In this document: positions 9,305 through 18,631 of the stretch, one piece after another | How positions within the stretch are numbered: the first letter of the stretch is position 1 | How the letters are laid out: the number at the start of each line of letters is the position of its first letter | Assembly: GCA_900542495.1 (NCBI GenBank) | Contig: UQNW01000015.1 | Span: 16,516 to 80,515 of the forward strand | Length of the DNA stretch: 64,000 nucleotides | Reading direction: 5' to 3' | Origin: an uncultured Roseburia sp. | GTDB lineage: Bacteria; Bacillota; Clostridia; Lachnospirales; Lachnospiraceae | The notes under the pieces: generated by a model | Told to the model about the DNA's origin: nothing | Database searches by the model: none | What the model saw: only the letters and a program-made list of their open reading frames with translations | Made by a program: the position numbers and the translations under genes

Positions 9305-9709
9305 ATGTCATTTTTTGATGAGATGAAAGAGTCATTGGTATCAGCGGGAAAAGATGTATCCCAGAAAGCAAAGGAAGTATCCGGGATCGCCAAGTTAAAA
9401 TTAGACGTAAAGTCCAAAGAGGATTATGTGGAAAAACAGTACGCAGAACTGGGACGTACCTATTTTGATGCACACAAAGATGATGAGGAAAATGCTGAAA
9501 ATGAACAGTTCAAAGTGATCAAAGAAGCACTGGCAGAGATCGAGCGCATGAAAGCAGAGATCTTAAATCTTCAGGGTGCGGCACAATGTCCGAACTGTGG
9601 AGCAAGAATGCCACAGGGAGCAACCTTCTGCAGCAGCTGTGGAACCAAGATGGAAGAACCGGAGCATTTTACAGGTGATGTTGTCGATAATGAGAAATTC
9701 GACGAATAA
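9305..9709 (+). CDS. Zinc-ribbon domain protein
   Basis: Acidic, highly charged protein of 134 residues. The first 90 residues look like a coiled-coil helix. The C-terminal part holds a double-CxxC zinc ribbon (CPNCGARMPQGATFCSSCG). I chose ATG 9305 because AAGGAGG lies just upstream; an in-frame GTG at 9278 lacks a site and would place the ribosome site inside the gene. Similar short proteins with a helical N-terminus and a terminal zinc ribbon are common in Lachnospiraceae, without a firm function. It is monocistronic, between its own promoter and a strong terminator. Confidence 0.82.
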   Translation: MSFFDEMKESLVSAGKDVSQKAKEVSGIAKLKLDVKSKEDYVEKQYAELGRTYFDAHKDDEENAENEQFKVIKEALAEIERMKAEILNLQGAAQCPNCGARMPQGATFCSSCGTKMEEPEHFTGDVVDNEKFDE

Positions 9710-9768
9710 AGAAATGCATATCATTCGTTTACAGATAAACGATGCGCAGAAAATGTAAAATGGAATGC

Positions 9769-9834
9769 AATAGCACGGAAACACCGAAAAACCAATGTAT
9801 TCATTGACTTTTCAGTGTTTCCGTGCTATTTTAT
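9769..9834 (+). terminator. Intrinsic terminator after zinc-ribbon gene
   Basis: AATAGCACGGAAACACCGAAAA pairs with a nearly exact reverse complement ending at 9830, followed by TTTT. A possible promoter for the metG leader (TTGACT 9804, 17 bp, TATTTT 9827) overlaps its loop and right arm. Confidence 0.75.
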
Positions 9835-9959
9835 GTGATAGGCATTCAGCGTCTGATGCAGCAGGACGTGAAAATGCATACGATAATTTTAATATCAAAC
9901 ACAATGAAAAAGAGAGTACATGAAATGGAACTCAACAGAACATCTGTGCAGATGGTCTT

Positions 9960-10303
9960 AGCAGAGAGGTTTCCGGGAGCTTTTGATAAGAGAGTGCCAG
10001 ACATGGTGCAGGATAACAGGCAAAAGCTCATGGTGCGAGGGAATGAGGAAAGCTTCATGGAACATGGCTTTGGAGTGGCAGGGCTGAACGGATGCAAAAA
10101 AGTCGCATGCGATAAGTTCTGACGGGACCGCCTGTTACAGCGGAGATGTTTTTGACAGAGACAGAAAATGGACTGGCAGAGAGTGTGCCAGAGGACAGAG
10201 TACGGTCAGAGACATATTGAGGTCTGTATTGTGAGATACAGATGAATTGAAGTGGTAACACGGGAACAACCCGTCTTCTGGGTAATCAGAGGGCGGTTTT
10301 TTT
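9960..10303 (+). ncRNA. Met-specific T-box leader with terminator
   Basis: The 657-base gap before metG is a T-box riboswitch rather than a gene. The 3' end holds a T-box core GAAGTGGTAACACGGG (near 10249-10264). ACGGG pairs with CCCGT to form the antiterminator, with a TGGT bulge able to pair with tRNA 3' ACCA. The competing terminator pairs CCGTCTTCTG (10271) with CAGAGGGCGG followed by seven T. The 3' side of Stem I (TTTGGAGTGGCAGGGCTGAAC) ends near 10088, and the adjacent GAAC-ATG gives specifier codon AUG at 10064-10066, matching the MetRS gene. The 5' boundary is approximate and may lie nearer 9905. Confidence 0.85.
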
Positions 10304-10366
10304 ATTACAGTCCATTTATTGCGCATGTGAACTGTAATAAAGATAATTAAGGAAAGAGGTAGAAAA

Positions 10367-12364
10367 ATGAGCAATAAAGGAAAATACTACATGACAACAG
10401 CGATTGCCTACACATCCGGCAAACCGCACATCGGAAACACTTACGAGATCGTACTTGCAGATGCGATCGCCAGATACAAAAGAGCAGAAGGCTATGACGT
10501 TTATTTCCAGACTGGAACAGACGAGCATGGTCAGAAAATTCAGGAGAAAGCAGAAGCAGCAGGAATCACTCCAAAGGAATATGTAGATAACGTGGCAGGA
10601 GAGGTAAAAGCGATCTGGGATCTGATGAATACTTCCTACGACAACTTTGTCCGCACGACTGATGAAGACCATGAGAAATGCGTTAAGAAGATATTCAAAA
10701 AATTATACGATCAGGGAGACATCTACAAGGGAGCTTACGAAGGACTTTACTGTACACCATGTGAATCTTTCTGGACTGAATCACAGCTTGTAGACGGAAA
10801 ATGTCCGGACTGTGGACGTGAAGTAAAACCAGCGAAAGAGGAAGCGTACTTCTTTAAAATGAGCAAATATGCAGACCGTCTGATCGACTACATCAACACA
10901 CACCCTGAATTTATCCAGCCGGTATCCCGTAAAAATGAGATGATGAATAACTTCCTGCTTCCGGGCTTACAGGATTTATGCGTATCCAGAACATCCTTTA
11001 GCTGGGGGATTCCGGTAGATTTTGATCCGAAACATGTAGTATATGTATGGCTGGATGCATTGACCAACTACATCACCAAGATTGGTTATGATCCGGACGG
11101 ATCTTCTGACCTGTTCAAGAAAAACTGGCCGGCAGACTTACATCTGATCGGAAAAGACATCGTTCGTTTCCATACCATTTACTGGCCGATCTTCTTAATG
11201 GCATTAGATCTGCCATTGCCAAAACAGGTATTTGGTCATCCATGGTTGTTACAAGGCGGTGACAAAATGAGTAAGTCAAAAGGAAACGTGATCTATGCAG
11301 ACGATATGGTAAAACTGTTCGGCGTGGACGCAACCCGTTACTTCGTACTTCATGAGATGCCATTTGAAAATGACGGTGTCATCACATGGGAATTAGTCAT
11401 TGAGAGATTAAACTCTGACCTTGCCAACATTTTAGGAAATCTGGTAAACAGAACCATTTCCATGAGCAACAAATATTTTGAAGGTGTGGTAAGAAAAACA
11501 GGTGTGACAGCAGAAGTCGATGACGACTTAAAAGCAGTTGTAACAGCAACCAGAGATAAAGTACAGGAGAAAATGGACAAACTGCGTGTGGCAGACGCAA
11601 TCACAGTCGTATTCGATCTGTTCCGCCGCTGCAACAAATACATTGATGAGACAACTCCATGGGTACTTGCAAAAGACGAGGCAGACCATGACCGTCTTGC
11701 AGAAGTGTTATACAACCTGACAGAATCCATTACGATCGGTGCAGGCTTACTGCATAGCTTCCTGCCGGAAACAGCAGAGAAAATCGTAAAACAGTTAAAT
11801 ACTACACTTCGTGCTTATGATGATTTAGACAAGTTCGGTTTATATGAGAGCGGAAACAAAGTGACAGATACACCGGAAATCTTATTTGCCCGTCTGGATG
11901 CAAAAGAGGTTATGCCGAAAGTGGAAGAGATCAAAGCAGCACAGAAAGCTGAATTTGAAGCAGAGCAGAAGAAGCTTGCAGGCGAAACCGGGGAAACAGA
12001 AGAAGCAGGAGAATCCGTGATCGATATTGAACCAAAAGAAGAAATCGAGTATGATGATTTTATGAAAATGCAGTTCCAGGTAGGTGAGATCATTGCCTGT
12101 GAAGCCGTTCCAAAATCAAAGAAATTACTTTGCTCCCAGGTAAAGATCGGAAGTCAGGTAAAACAGATTGTTTCCGGTATCCGCAAACATTACACACCGG
12201 AAGAAATGGTCGGCAAAAAAGTCATGGTATTAGTGAACTTAAAACCGGCAAAACTTGCAGGGGTCGTATCAGAGGGTATGCTGCTCTGCGCAGAGGATGA
12301 GAACGGTGAACTTGCATTAATGGTTCCGGAGAAGAAAATGCCAAGCGGTGCAGAGATCTGCTAG
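10367..12364 (+). CDS. metG: Methionyl-tRNA synthetase
   Basis: Class I aminoacyl-tRNA synthetase charging tRNA-Met, 665 residues. The Rossmann-fold HIGH signature appears as KPHIGNTY near residue 17-24. The zinc knuckle is CTPC...CPDCG, and the KMSKS loop is DKMSKSKGN near residue 300. A linker rich in Glu leads to a C-terminal EMAPII/Trbp111 tRNA-binding domain (roughly residues 560-665), which gives the longer form typical of Firmicutes. The upstream T-box reads a Met codon, so expression rises when tRNA-Met is uncharged. Confidence 0.97.
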   Translation: MSNKGKYYMTTAIAYTSGKPHIGNTYEIVLADAIARYKRAEGYDVYFQTGTDEHGQKIQEKAEAAGITPKEYVDNVAGEVKAIWDLMNTSYDNFVRTTDEDHEKCVKKIFKKLYDQGDIYKGAYEGLYCTPCESFWTESQLVDGKCPDCGREVKPAKEEAYFFKMSKYADRLIDYINTHPEFIQPVSRKNEMMNNFLLPGLQDLCVSRTSFSWGIPVDFDPKHVVYVWLDALTNYITKIGYDPDGSSDLFKKNWPADLHLIGKDIVRFHTIYWPIFLMALDLPLPKQVFGHPWLLQGGDKMSKSKGNVIYADDMVKLFGVDATRYFVLHEMPFENDGVITWELVIERLNSDLANILGNLVNRTISMSNKYFEGVVRKTGVTAEVDDDLKAVVTATRDKVQEKMDKLRVADAITVVFDLFRRCNKYIDETTPWVLAKDEADHDRLAEVLYNLTESITIGAGLLHSFLPETAEKIVKQLNTTLRAYDDLDKFGLYESGNKVTDTPEILFARLDAKEVMPKVEEIKAAQKAEFEAEQKKLAGETGETEEAGESVIDIEPKEEIEYDDFMKMQFQVGEIIACEAVPKSKKLLCSQVKIGSQVKQIVSGIRKHYTPEEMVGKKVMVLVNLKPAKLAGVVSEGMLLCAEDENGELALMVPEKKMPSGAEIC

Positions 12365-12427
12365 AAAAACAGAAATTAAGACACAATTAAGATTTCTCTA
12401 CTATTAAAATACTTTTTTAACTGATAA

Positions 12428-12476
12428 AATAAAACTGTTCAGACTGAGATAACGGTCGGACAGTTTTATTTTATTT
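12428..12476 (+). terminator. Intrinsic terminator after metG
   Basis: AATAAAACTGTTC (12428-12440) pairs with GGACAGTTTTATT (12458-12470) through 13 positions with one wobble, followed by TTATTT. Confidence 0.75.
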
Positions 12477-12534
12477 ACAATGAGAAAAATATGTGAATTT
12501 TTTGACGATGATTAAAATATTGGGAGGATTTATT

Positions 12535-13227
12535 ATGCAGACGATATTAGTGTGTGATGATGATAAAGAGATCGTGGAAGCAATCGAGATTTACCTGCAG
12601 CAGGAAGGGTTTCATGTATTAAAGGCGTATGACGGAGAGGAAGCACTTGAAATCTTAAAGAACAACGAAGTACATCTTCTGATCATGGATGTTATGATGC
12701 CGAAGTTAGACGGAATCCGCGCGACTTTGAAAATCCGCGAGAACAGCAGTATCCCGATCATTATTTTATCCGCAAAGACAGAGGACTCCGATAAAATCTT
12801 AGGGCTTAATATCGGTGCAGATGATTATGTGGAGAAACCGTTCAATCCGTTAGAGCTTGTTGCGCGGGTAAAATCCCAGCTTCGCCGCTACACACAGCTT
12901 GGAAATGCAACAGAGTCCGGCGACAGTGTTTATACAGTGGGCGGTTTGAGCATCAATGATGATCTGAAAGAAGTGACGGTGGACGGCGAGGTGGTAAAGC
13001 TTACACCGATCGAATATAACATTTTATTGCTTCTGGTGAAGAATCAGGGAAAAGTTTTTTCCATTAACCAGATCTATGAGAGTATCTGGAATGAGGATGC
13101 GATCGGCGCGGACAATACGGTTGCCGTACATATCCGTCATATCCGTGAGAAGATCGAGATCAATCCGAAAGAGCCGAGATATCTGAAAGTTGTCTGGGGC
13201 GTAGGCTATAAGATTGATAAGAATTAA
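12535..13227 (+). CDS. OmpR-family response regulator
   Basis: Response regulator of 230 residues, resembling the VanR group. The receiver starts QTILVCDDDKEIVEA, with phospho-acceptor D52 (LIMDVMMP) and EKPFNP. The winged-helix output domain contains LTPIEYNILLLLV and NTVAVHIRHIREKIE. ATG 12535 follows GGGAGG at good spacing, whereas the in-frame GTG at 12493 would engulf that site. The partner kinase begins 24 bases downstream. Confidence 0.93.
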   Translation: MQTILVCDDDKEIVEAIEIYLQQEGFHVLKAYDGEEALEILKNNEVHLLIMDVMMPKLDGIRATLKIRENSSIPIIILSAKTEDSDKILGLNIGADDYVEKPFNPLELVARVKSQLRRYTQLGNATESGDSVYTVGGLSINDDLKEVTVDGEVVKLTPIEYNILLLLVKNQGKVFSINQIYESIWNEDAIGADNTVAVHIRHIREKIEINPKEPRYLKVVWGVGYKIDKN

Positions 13228-13251
13228 TGTTTTACAAGTAAGGAGAACGAT

Positions 13252-15345
13252 ATGGAAAATCATCCTTATTCCTACGGAACAAAACTGACAGGACTTATTT
13301 TACATCTGTTTTTTACGGTAGTTCTGACAATCTCCGTTTTTCTGCTGGCGTCCATGCTGAGCAAAAATATTTTTGAACTGTCGGACATCGGAACAGAGGA
13401 GTTTTTGGATTCCGGTTATTATACAAAGTGTATTGAGAACAAATGCAATGATTTAAGCGACTATCTGCGCCTGCTGATCAAGGGCGAAGACAGAACTTCG
13501 GAGGAAAATAAACGCTATCTGCAGTACACGAATGAATTTAAAAATGATGACAGCAATTTCTGTTACTGGTACCGGATTGGTGAGGCGTGGTACACAAACC
13601 AGCCGGACACCGAGGACGGACAGGAATTTGATGCGGAAGCCGTGCTTCTGGAAGCAAAGACCATGGGAAATTATCTCATTTATGATCTTGTGGATAAAGA
13701 GTTTGGCACGGATATTAATGGTATGGCGGATTACTTTTTCGGTGGCGGCAATCAGATGAACTGGCCGGCAGAGGACATGACGCTGATCATCGGAATTGAT
13801 ACAGAGCTGTCTGCGGTGGATGATATTTATGAGGCATCCCAGGAATACCAGCAGCTTCATCCGTGGATCAAAGTGTGCATTTTCAGCGGACTGGTCAGTC
13901 TCATGGGCTGGATCATCTCACTGGTATATCTGACGCTTGCAACAGGACGGCGCACAGGCGAGAGCCAGATCCATTTAAACCCGATCGACAAGATCAAGAC
14001 GGAGATTTTAGTGGCTGCGTTTATTTTTGTAATGGTTGAATTTGTGATACTGATCGCAAAAGTAAACAGCGATGAGTGGGCAGTTTACGGCATTATCGTG
14101 GCGTCCGGAACGGTGAGCCTTGTGATTGACGGATTGTTCCTTGTTTTTTACCTGAGCATGGTGCGCAGGATGAAGGCGGAAATGCTCTGGGAGACAAGCC
14201 TTGCGTGCTGGCTGGAAAGAGGAGTCCGCAAAGTATTTGCCAAGAGAAAGACAACGGTGCGTGTGATCCTGTTGTTTGCCGGGCATATGGCAGTCTGCTT
14301 TATTCTGGCGGTAGGAGCCTTTTATTACCAGAATGTGATCGCGTTATTGTTACTGCTTTTATTTTCCGCATGGGAATGTTATATGATCCTGCGAAAAACA
14401 GTGGAACAGTACCAGATCCGGCAGGGAGTTGAGAAGATCCGTGACGGGGCACTCTCAGAGAAGATCGATCTGGAAGAATTGCACGGGGAAGAGAGAAGCC
14501 TTGCGGAAGCGATCAATAATATCGGAGAGGGACTTTTGCATGCGGTGGACGACAGCACGAAAAATGAGCGCATGAAGGCAGACCTTATCACGAATGTATC
14601 GCACGATATTAAAACACCACTGACATCGATTATTAATTATGTAAACCTTATCAAACTGGAAAAAATCGACAATGAGCGTGTGCAGGGATATATTAAGATT
14701 TTAGATGAAAAGTCACAGCGGTTAAAACAACTGACAGCCGATCTTGTGGAGGCTTCGAAGATCAGCTCCGGCAATGTAAAACTGGATATGCAGGTCATTG
14801 ACCTTGTGGAACTTGTTTACCAGACAAGTGGAGAGTTCAATGAGAAATTTGAGCAGAAAGAGCTTACGATCGTAACTAAGCTGCCGAAGACCGCAGTGCT
14901 GATCCGTGCGGACGGCAGACAGCTTTACCGTGTCATTGAAAACCTTTATAATAATGTTGCAAAGTATGCACTCGAAAAAACGCGGGTGTATGTTGACATT
15001 GCGTATGCGGAGGAAAAAGTCATTTTTTCCATTAAGAATGTATCGGAGCGGTCGCTTGCAAGGGAAAACAGCAACGCAGGAGATCTGACCGAACGTTTTA
15101 TCCGCGGAGATTCGTCGAGAACGACAGAGGGAAGCGGTCTTGGACTTTCTATCGCAAAGAGCCTGACAGTCTTAATGGGCGGAACATTCGATATTACAGT
15201 GGACGGTGATCTGTTTAAGGCTGCGATCACTTTTCCACAGTATGCAGATGAAAACAGCAAGGCGATAGAACAGACAGATGCGGCAGACGAGACAGAATAT
15301 GAGATTGAAGAGTTAGAACCAGGGGAGCAGACGAACGAAGAATGA
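13252..15345 (+). CDS. Membrane sensor histidine kinase, long N-terminus
   Basis: Sensor kinase of 697 residues. Residues 10-32 form the first membrane segment, followed by an extracytoplasmic domain of about 170 residues. Several further membrane segments (around 205-230, 245-300, 345-385) make this more complex than a simple two-segment sensor. The HisKA box is NVSHDIKTPLTS with H451. The HATPase part shows the N box (NLYNNVAKYA) and G2 (TEGSGLGLSIAK); G1 is poorly conserved (SIKNVSERS where DxGxG is expected). The C-terminus is a Glu-rich tail. It overlaps the next gene by four bases. Confidence 0.9.
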   Translation: MENHPYSYGTKLTGLILHLFFTVVLTISVFLLASMLSKNIFELSDIGTEEFLDSGYYTKCIENKCNDLSDYLRLLIKGEDRTSEENKRYLQYTNEFKNDDSNFCYWYRIGEAWYTNQPDTEDGQEFDAEAVLLEAKTMGNYLIYDLVDKEFGTDINGMADYFFGGGNQMNWPAEDMTLIIGIDTELSAVDDIYEASQEYQQLHPWIKVCIFSGLVSLMGWIISLVYLTLATGRRTGESQIHLNPIDKIKTEILVAAFIFVMVEFVILIAKVNSDEWAVYGIIVASGTVSLVIDGLFLVFYLSMVRRMKAEMLWETSLACWLERGVRKVFAKRKTTVRVILLFAGHMAVCFILAVGAFYYQNVIALLLLLLFSAWECYMILRKTVEQYQIRQGVEKIRDGALSEKIDLEELHGEERSLAEAINNIGEGLLHAVDDSTKNERMKADLITNVSHDIKTPLTSIINYVNLIKLEKIDNERVQGYIKILDEKSQRLKQLTADLVEASKISSGNVKLDMQVIDLVELVYQTSGEFNEKFEQKELTIVTKLPKTAVLIRADGRQLYRVIENLYNNVAKYALEKTRVYVDIAYAEEKVIFSIKNVSERSLARENSNAGDLTERFIRGDSSRTTEGSGLGLSIAKSLTVLMGGTFDITVDGDLFKAAITFPQYADENSKAIEQTDAADETEYEIEELEPGEQTNEE

Positions 15346-15983
15346 TAAAAGCAGTAATTTTTGATATGGACGGCGTGTTGATCGATACGGAAAAATGGCT
15401 GAATGTTTACTGGCAGCAGGCGGCAAGGGAAGCAGGGTTTGCGGTGACAAGGGAGCACGGACTCGCAATCCGCAGTCTGGCTTCAAAGTTTGCAGGTCCT
15501 TATCTGCAGAATATATTCGGACCGGACTTTGACTATGAGGCAATCCGGGCGAGACGGAAACAGCTCATGAAAGAGCATATCGAGAAAAATGGGATCGAGA
15601 AAAAACCGGGCGTGGATGAGATCTTAGATTATCTCCGCACAAAAAAGATCAAAACGGCAGTTGCGACAGCGACCGACCCGGAGCGCACCAGACAATACCT
15701 GACGCAGATCGGGATTTACGATAAATTTGATCAGATCGTGAGTGCAACAACTGTAAAAAACGGAAAACCGGAGCCGGATGTGTATCTTTATGCATGTGAG
15801 CAGATCCACGAGAGACCCAAGGACTGCATTGCAGTTGAGGATTCGCCGAATGGGATTTTATCCGCATACCGCGCCGGACTGTCTGTTGTAATGGTGCCGG
15901 ATCTGACGGAGCCGGACGAGGAGACAGCAAAGCTTTTGTATGCAAAATTTGACACACTTGCCGGATTGAAAACGATCATTTAG
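15342..15983 (+). CDS. HAD-family hydrolase (phosphoglucomutase-like)
   Basis: Haloacid dehalogenase superfamily phosphatase or mutase of 213 residues. Motif I is FDMDGVLIDTE with the nucleophile Asp near residue 8. Motif II is ATATDPE, and motif III/IV is KNGKPEPDVY followed by AVEDSPNGILSA. The cap domain lies between motif I and II, as in the beta-phosphoglucomutase subfamily. Its ATGA overlap with the kinase gene indicates translational coupling, although a role in that pathway is not evident. Substrate unknown. Confidence 0.9.
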   Translation: MIKAVIFDMDGVLIDTEKWLNVYWQQAAREAGFAVTREHGLAIRSLASKFAGPYLQNIFGPDFDYEAIRARRKQLMKEHIEKNGIEKKPGVDEILDYLRTKKIKTAVATATDPERTRQYLTQIGIYDKFDQIVSATTVKNGKPEPDVYLYACEQIHERPKDCIAVEDSPNGILSAYRAGLSVVMVPDLTEPDEETAKLLYAKFDTLAGLKTII

Positions 15984-15988
15984 AAGAG

Positions 15989-16021
15989 AAAGAACTTTTG
16001 GGATTCCAGGAGTTCTTTTTT
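15989..16021 (+). terminator. Intrinsic terminator after HAD gene
   Basis: AAAGAACTTTTGG pairs with CCAGGAGTTCTTT and is followed by a run of T. Confidence 0.7.
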
Positions 16022-16179
16022 ATGTAATAGGAAACCTGGTTCAAGGGATAAATAATTGATTTATTAAATTAGTGTATGAAAGCCTTGATTTTTACATGGA
16101 CTATCTTTATAATTCATATAAAAGTGCGCAGAAAAGGCAGATGCAGAACGCATTGCCGGAGACTGGGATGGAGGAACGT

Positions 16180-18471
16180 ATGAAATTATATGATAGCGGC
16201 GTTTACCTTGTAAACGGACAAGAGATTATGACAGATGCAGCCGAAGTACAGCAGAAGACCGGAAAAGCTGTTACGAAAGAACAGGCAGCCGGAAATACGA
16301 TCGCTTATGGTATTTTGAAAAAACATAATACTTCAGGAAATATGGATAAGCTTCAGGTAAGATTTGACAAGCTTACTTCCCATGATATTACATTTGTAGG
16401 AATTATCCAGACAGCAAGAGCATCCGGATTAGAGCGTTTTCCAATGCCGTATGTTCTGACAAATTGCCACAATAGTTTGTGTGCAGTCGGCGGTACGATC
16501 AACGAAGATGACCACATGTTTGGACTTACCTGTGCGAAAAAGTATGGCGGAGTTTACGTTCCACCACATCAGGCAGTTATCCACCAGTTTGCAAGAGAGA
16601 TGTTAGCTGAGAGCGGAGCCATGATCTTAGGTTCTGATTCCCATACCCGTTACGGTGCATTAGGAACCATGGCGGTCGGCGAAGGCGGACCGGAGCTTGT
16701 AAAACAGTTATTAAATAAGACATATGATATTGATATGCCGGGCGTTGTCGGTGTTTATCTGACCGGTACACCACAGAAGGGCGTAGGTCCTCAGGATGTT
16801 GCGCTTGCCATTATCGGAGAGGTATTCGACAAAGGCTACGTGAAGAATAAAGTCATGGAGTTTGTCGGACCGGGCGTATCGAACTTAAGCGTTGATTTCC
16901 GTATCGGCGTGGACGTTATGACAACGGAGACAACCTGCCTGTCTTCAATCTGGAGAACCGATGCAAAAGTACAGGATTTCTATGCGATCCACGGAAGACC
17001 AGAGGCTTACAAAGAGCTGAATCCGGGGGATGTTGCTTACTATGACGGAATGATCGAGATTGACCTCAGCCAGATCAAACCAATGATCGCAATGCCGTTC
17101 CACCCAAGCAACACCTACACGATCGAAGAACTGAATGCGAACTTAATGGATATTTTAGATGACTGTGAAAAACGTGCAGAGGTCAGCTTTGACGGAGCAG
17201 TCAAGTTAGATTTAAAGAGCAAAGTAAGAAACGGAAAGCTTTATGTAGATCAGGGAATTATTGCAGGCTGTGCTGGCGGTGGATTTGAGAACATCTGTGA
17301 TGCAGCAGATATCTTAAAGGGTGCAAGCATCGGACCGGATGAATTTACCTTAAGCGTATATCCGGCAAGTACACCGATTTATATGGAACTTGTAAAAAAT
17401 GGTGCAGTGGCAAGCCTGATGGAGACAGGAGCGATCGTCAAAACAGCGTTCTGCGGTCCTTGCTTTGGCGCCGGAGATACTCCTGCAAACAACGCATTCT
17501 CAATCCGTCACTCCACAAGAAACTTCCCGAACAGAGAAGGTTCCAAGGTTCAGAAAGGACAGGTCGCATCGGTGGCACTTATGGATGCGAGATCTATCGC
17601 AGCTACCGCAGCAAACAAAGGATATCTGACCGCTGCTACAGACTTAGACGTTGATTATACAAAACCAAAATATTTCTTCGATAAGAAGATTTACGAGAAC
17701 CGTGTCTTTGACAGCAAGGGCGTGGCAGATCCAAGTGTTGAGATCCAGTTTGGACCAAACATTAAGGACTGGCCAAAAATGAGCGCATTGCCAGAGCATA
17801 TGGTATTAAAAGTTGTTTCCGAGATCCATGATCCGGTAACGACAACAGATGAACTGATCCCGTCCGGTGAGACATCATCCTTCCGTTCCAATCCGCTTGG
17901 ACTTGCAGAGTTTGCACTTTCCAGAAAAGATCCGCTTTATGTGGGACGTGCAAAAGAGATCCAGAAAGCAGAGAAAGCAGTGGAAGCTGGTGAGTGTCCG
18001 GTAGAGGCAGTACCGGAATTACAGGCAGTAATCGATACGATCAAGACCGTTTATCCTGATTTCGGTGAGAAAGCGAGAAAAGAGAAAGGTTACGCAGGTT
18101 TCGGAAGCACGATTTTTGCAGTAAAACCGGGCGACGGTTCCGCAAGAGAACAGGCTGCTTCCTGCCAGAAGGTACTTGGCGGCTGGGCAAATATCGCAAA
18201 TGAGTATGCAACCAAGCGTTATCGTTCGAACCTGATCAACTGGGGAATGTTACCATTCATTATTGAGAAGGGTGATCTTCCATTCCAGAACCTGGATTAC
18301 CTTTTCATCCCGGAGATCCGGAAAGCAATCGAGGAAAAACAGTCAGAGATTCAGGCTTATGCAGTAAAGGACGGCGAACTGAAACCATTCAGTCTGCATA
18401 TGGACGCACTTACAGATGATGAGCGCGAGATTATTTTAAAGGGCTGTCTGATCAATTATTACAGAGGTTAA
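16180..18471 (+). CDS. Aconitase-family hydratase (YbhJ-like)
   Basis: Member of the aconitase/isopropylmalate isomerase superfamily, 763 residues. It has the family DSHTRYGALGTMAVGEGG block near residue 160 and three candidate [4Fe-4S] ligands, C364 (IAGCAGGG), C425 and C428 (FCGPCFG). A swivel domain occupies the last 200 residues. The closest match I recall is the E. coli YbhJ hydratase group of similar length, not the citric acid cycle enzyme, so the substrate is open. I start at ATG 16180, five bases after GGAGG; an in-frame GTG at 16072 has no site. It is flanked by terminators and is probably monocistronic. Confidence 0.85.
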   Translation: MKLYDSGVYLVNGQEIMTDAAEVQQKTGKAVTKEQAAGNTIAYGILKKHNTSGNMDKLQVRFDKLTSHDITFVGIIQTARASGLERFPMPYVLTNCHNSLCAVGGTINEDDHMFGLTCAKKYGGVYVPPHQAVIHQFAREMLAESGAMILGSDSHTRYGALGTMAVGEGGPELVKQLLNKTYDIDMPGVVGVYLTGTPQKGVGPQDVALAIIGEVFDKGYVKNKVMEFVGPGVSNLSVDFRIGVDVMTTETTCLSSIWRTDAKVQDFYAIHGRPEAYKELNPGDVAYYDGMIEIDLSQIKPMIAMPFHPSNTYTIEELNANLMDILDDCEKRAEVSFDGAVKLDLKSKVRNGKLYVDQGIIAGCAGGGFENICDAADILKGASIGPDEFTLSVYPASTPIYMELVKNGAVASLMETGAIVKTAFCGPCFGAGDTPANNAFSIRHSTRNFPNREGSKVQKGQVASVALMDARSIAATAANKGYLTAATDLDVDYTKPKYFFDKKIYENRVFDSKGVADPSVEIQFGPNIKDWPKMSALPEHMVLKVVSEIHDPVTTTDELIPSGETSSFRSNPLGLAEFALSRKDPLYVGRAKEIQKAEKAVEAGECPVEAVPELQAVIDTIKTVYPDFGEKARKEKGYAGFGSTIFAVKPGDGSAREQAASCQKVLGGWANIANEYATKRYRSNLINWGMLPFIIEKGDLPFQNLDYLFIPEIRKAIEEKQSEIQAYAVKDGELKPFSLHMDALTDDEREIILKGCLINYYRG

Positions 18472-18494
18472 TTTTAAATTCTAAAAAGATAATA

Positions 18495-18531
18495 AAAACG
18501 GAGGACTGCTTAGTGACAGTTCTCTGTTTTT
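18495..18531 (+). terminator. Intrinsic terminator after hydratase gene
   Basis: AAAACGGAG..CTG pairs with CAG..CTCTGTTTT, a hairpin ending in a T run. Confidence 0.65.
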
Positions 18532-18631
18532 GCGTTAAAATAAACATATAAAAGCATGAATTTGTATTCTGGAAGCATAAAATGTGCTGGCAAAAAAGCA
18601 GACTTCAAGCAGGCAAAAAGGAGATCACAAG

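Noticed and set aside
9823..10122. 99-codon ORF upstream of metG
   Set aside because: It lies inside the T-box leader RNA, has no ribosome site, and its composition follows RNA structure rather than a protein.
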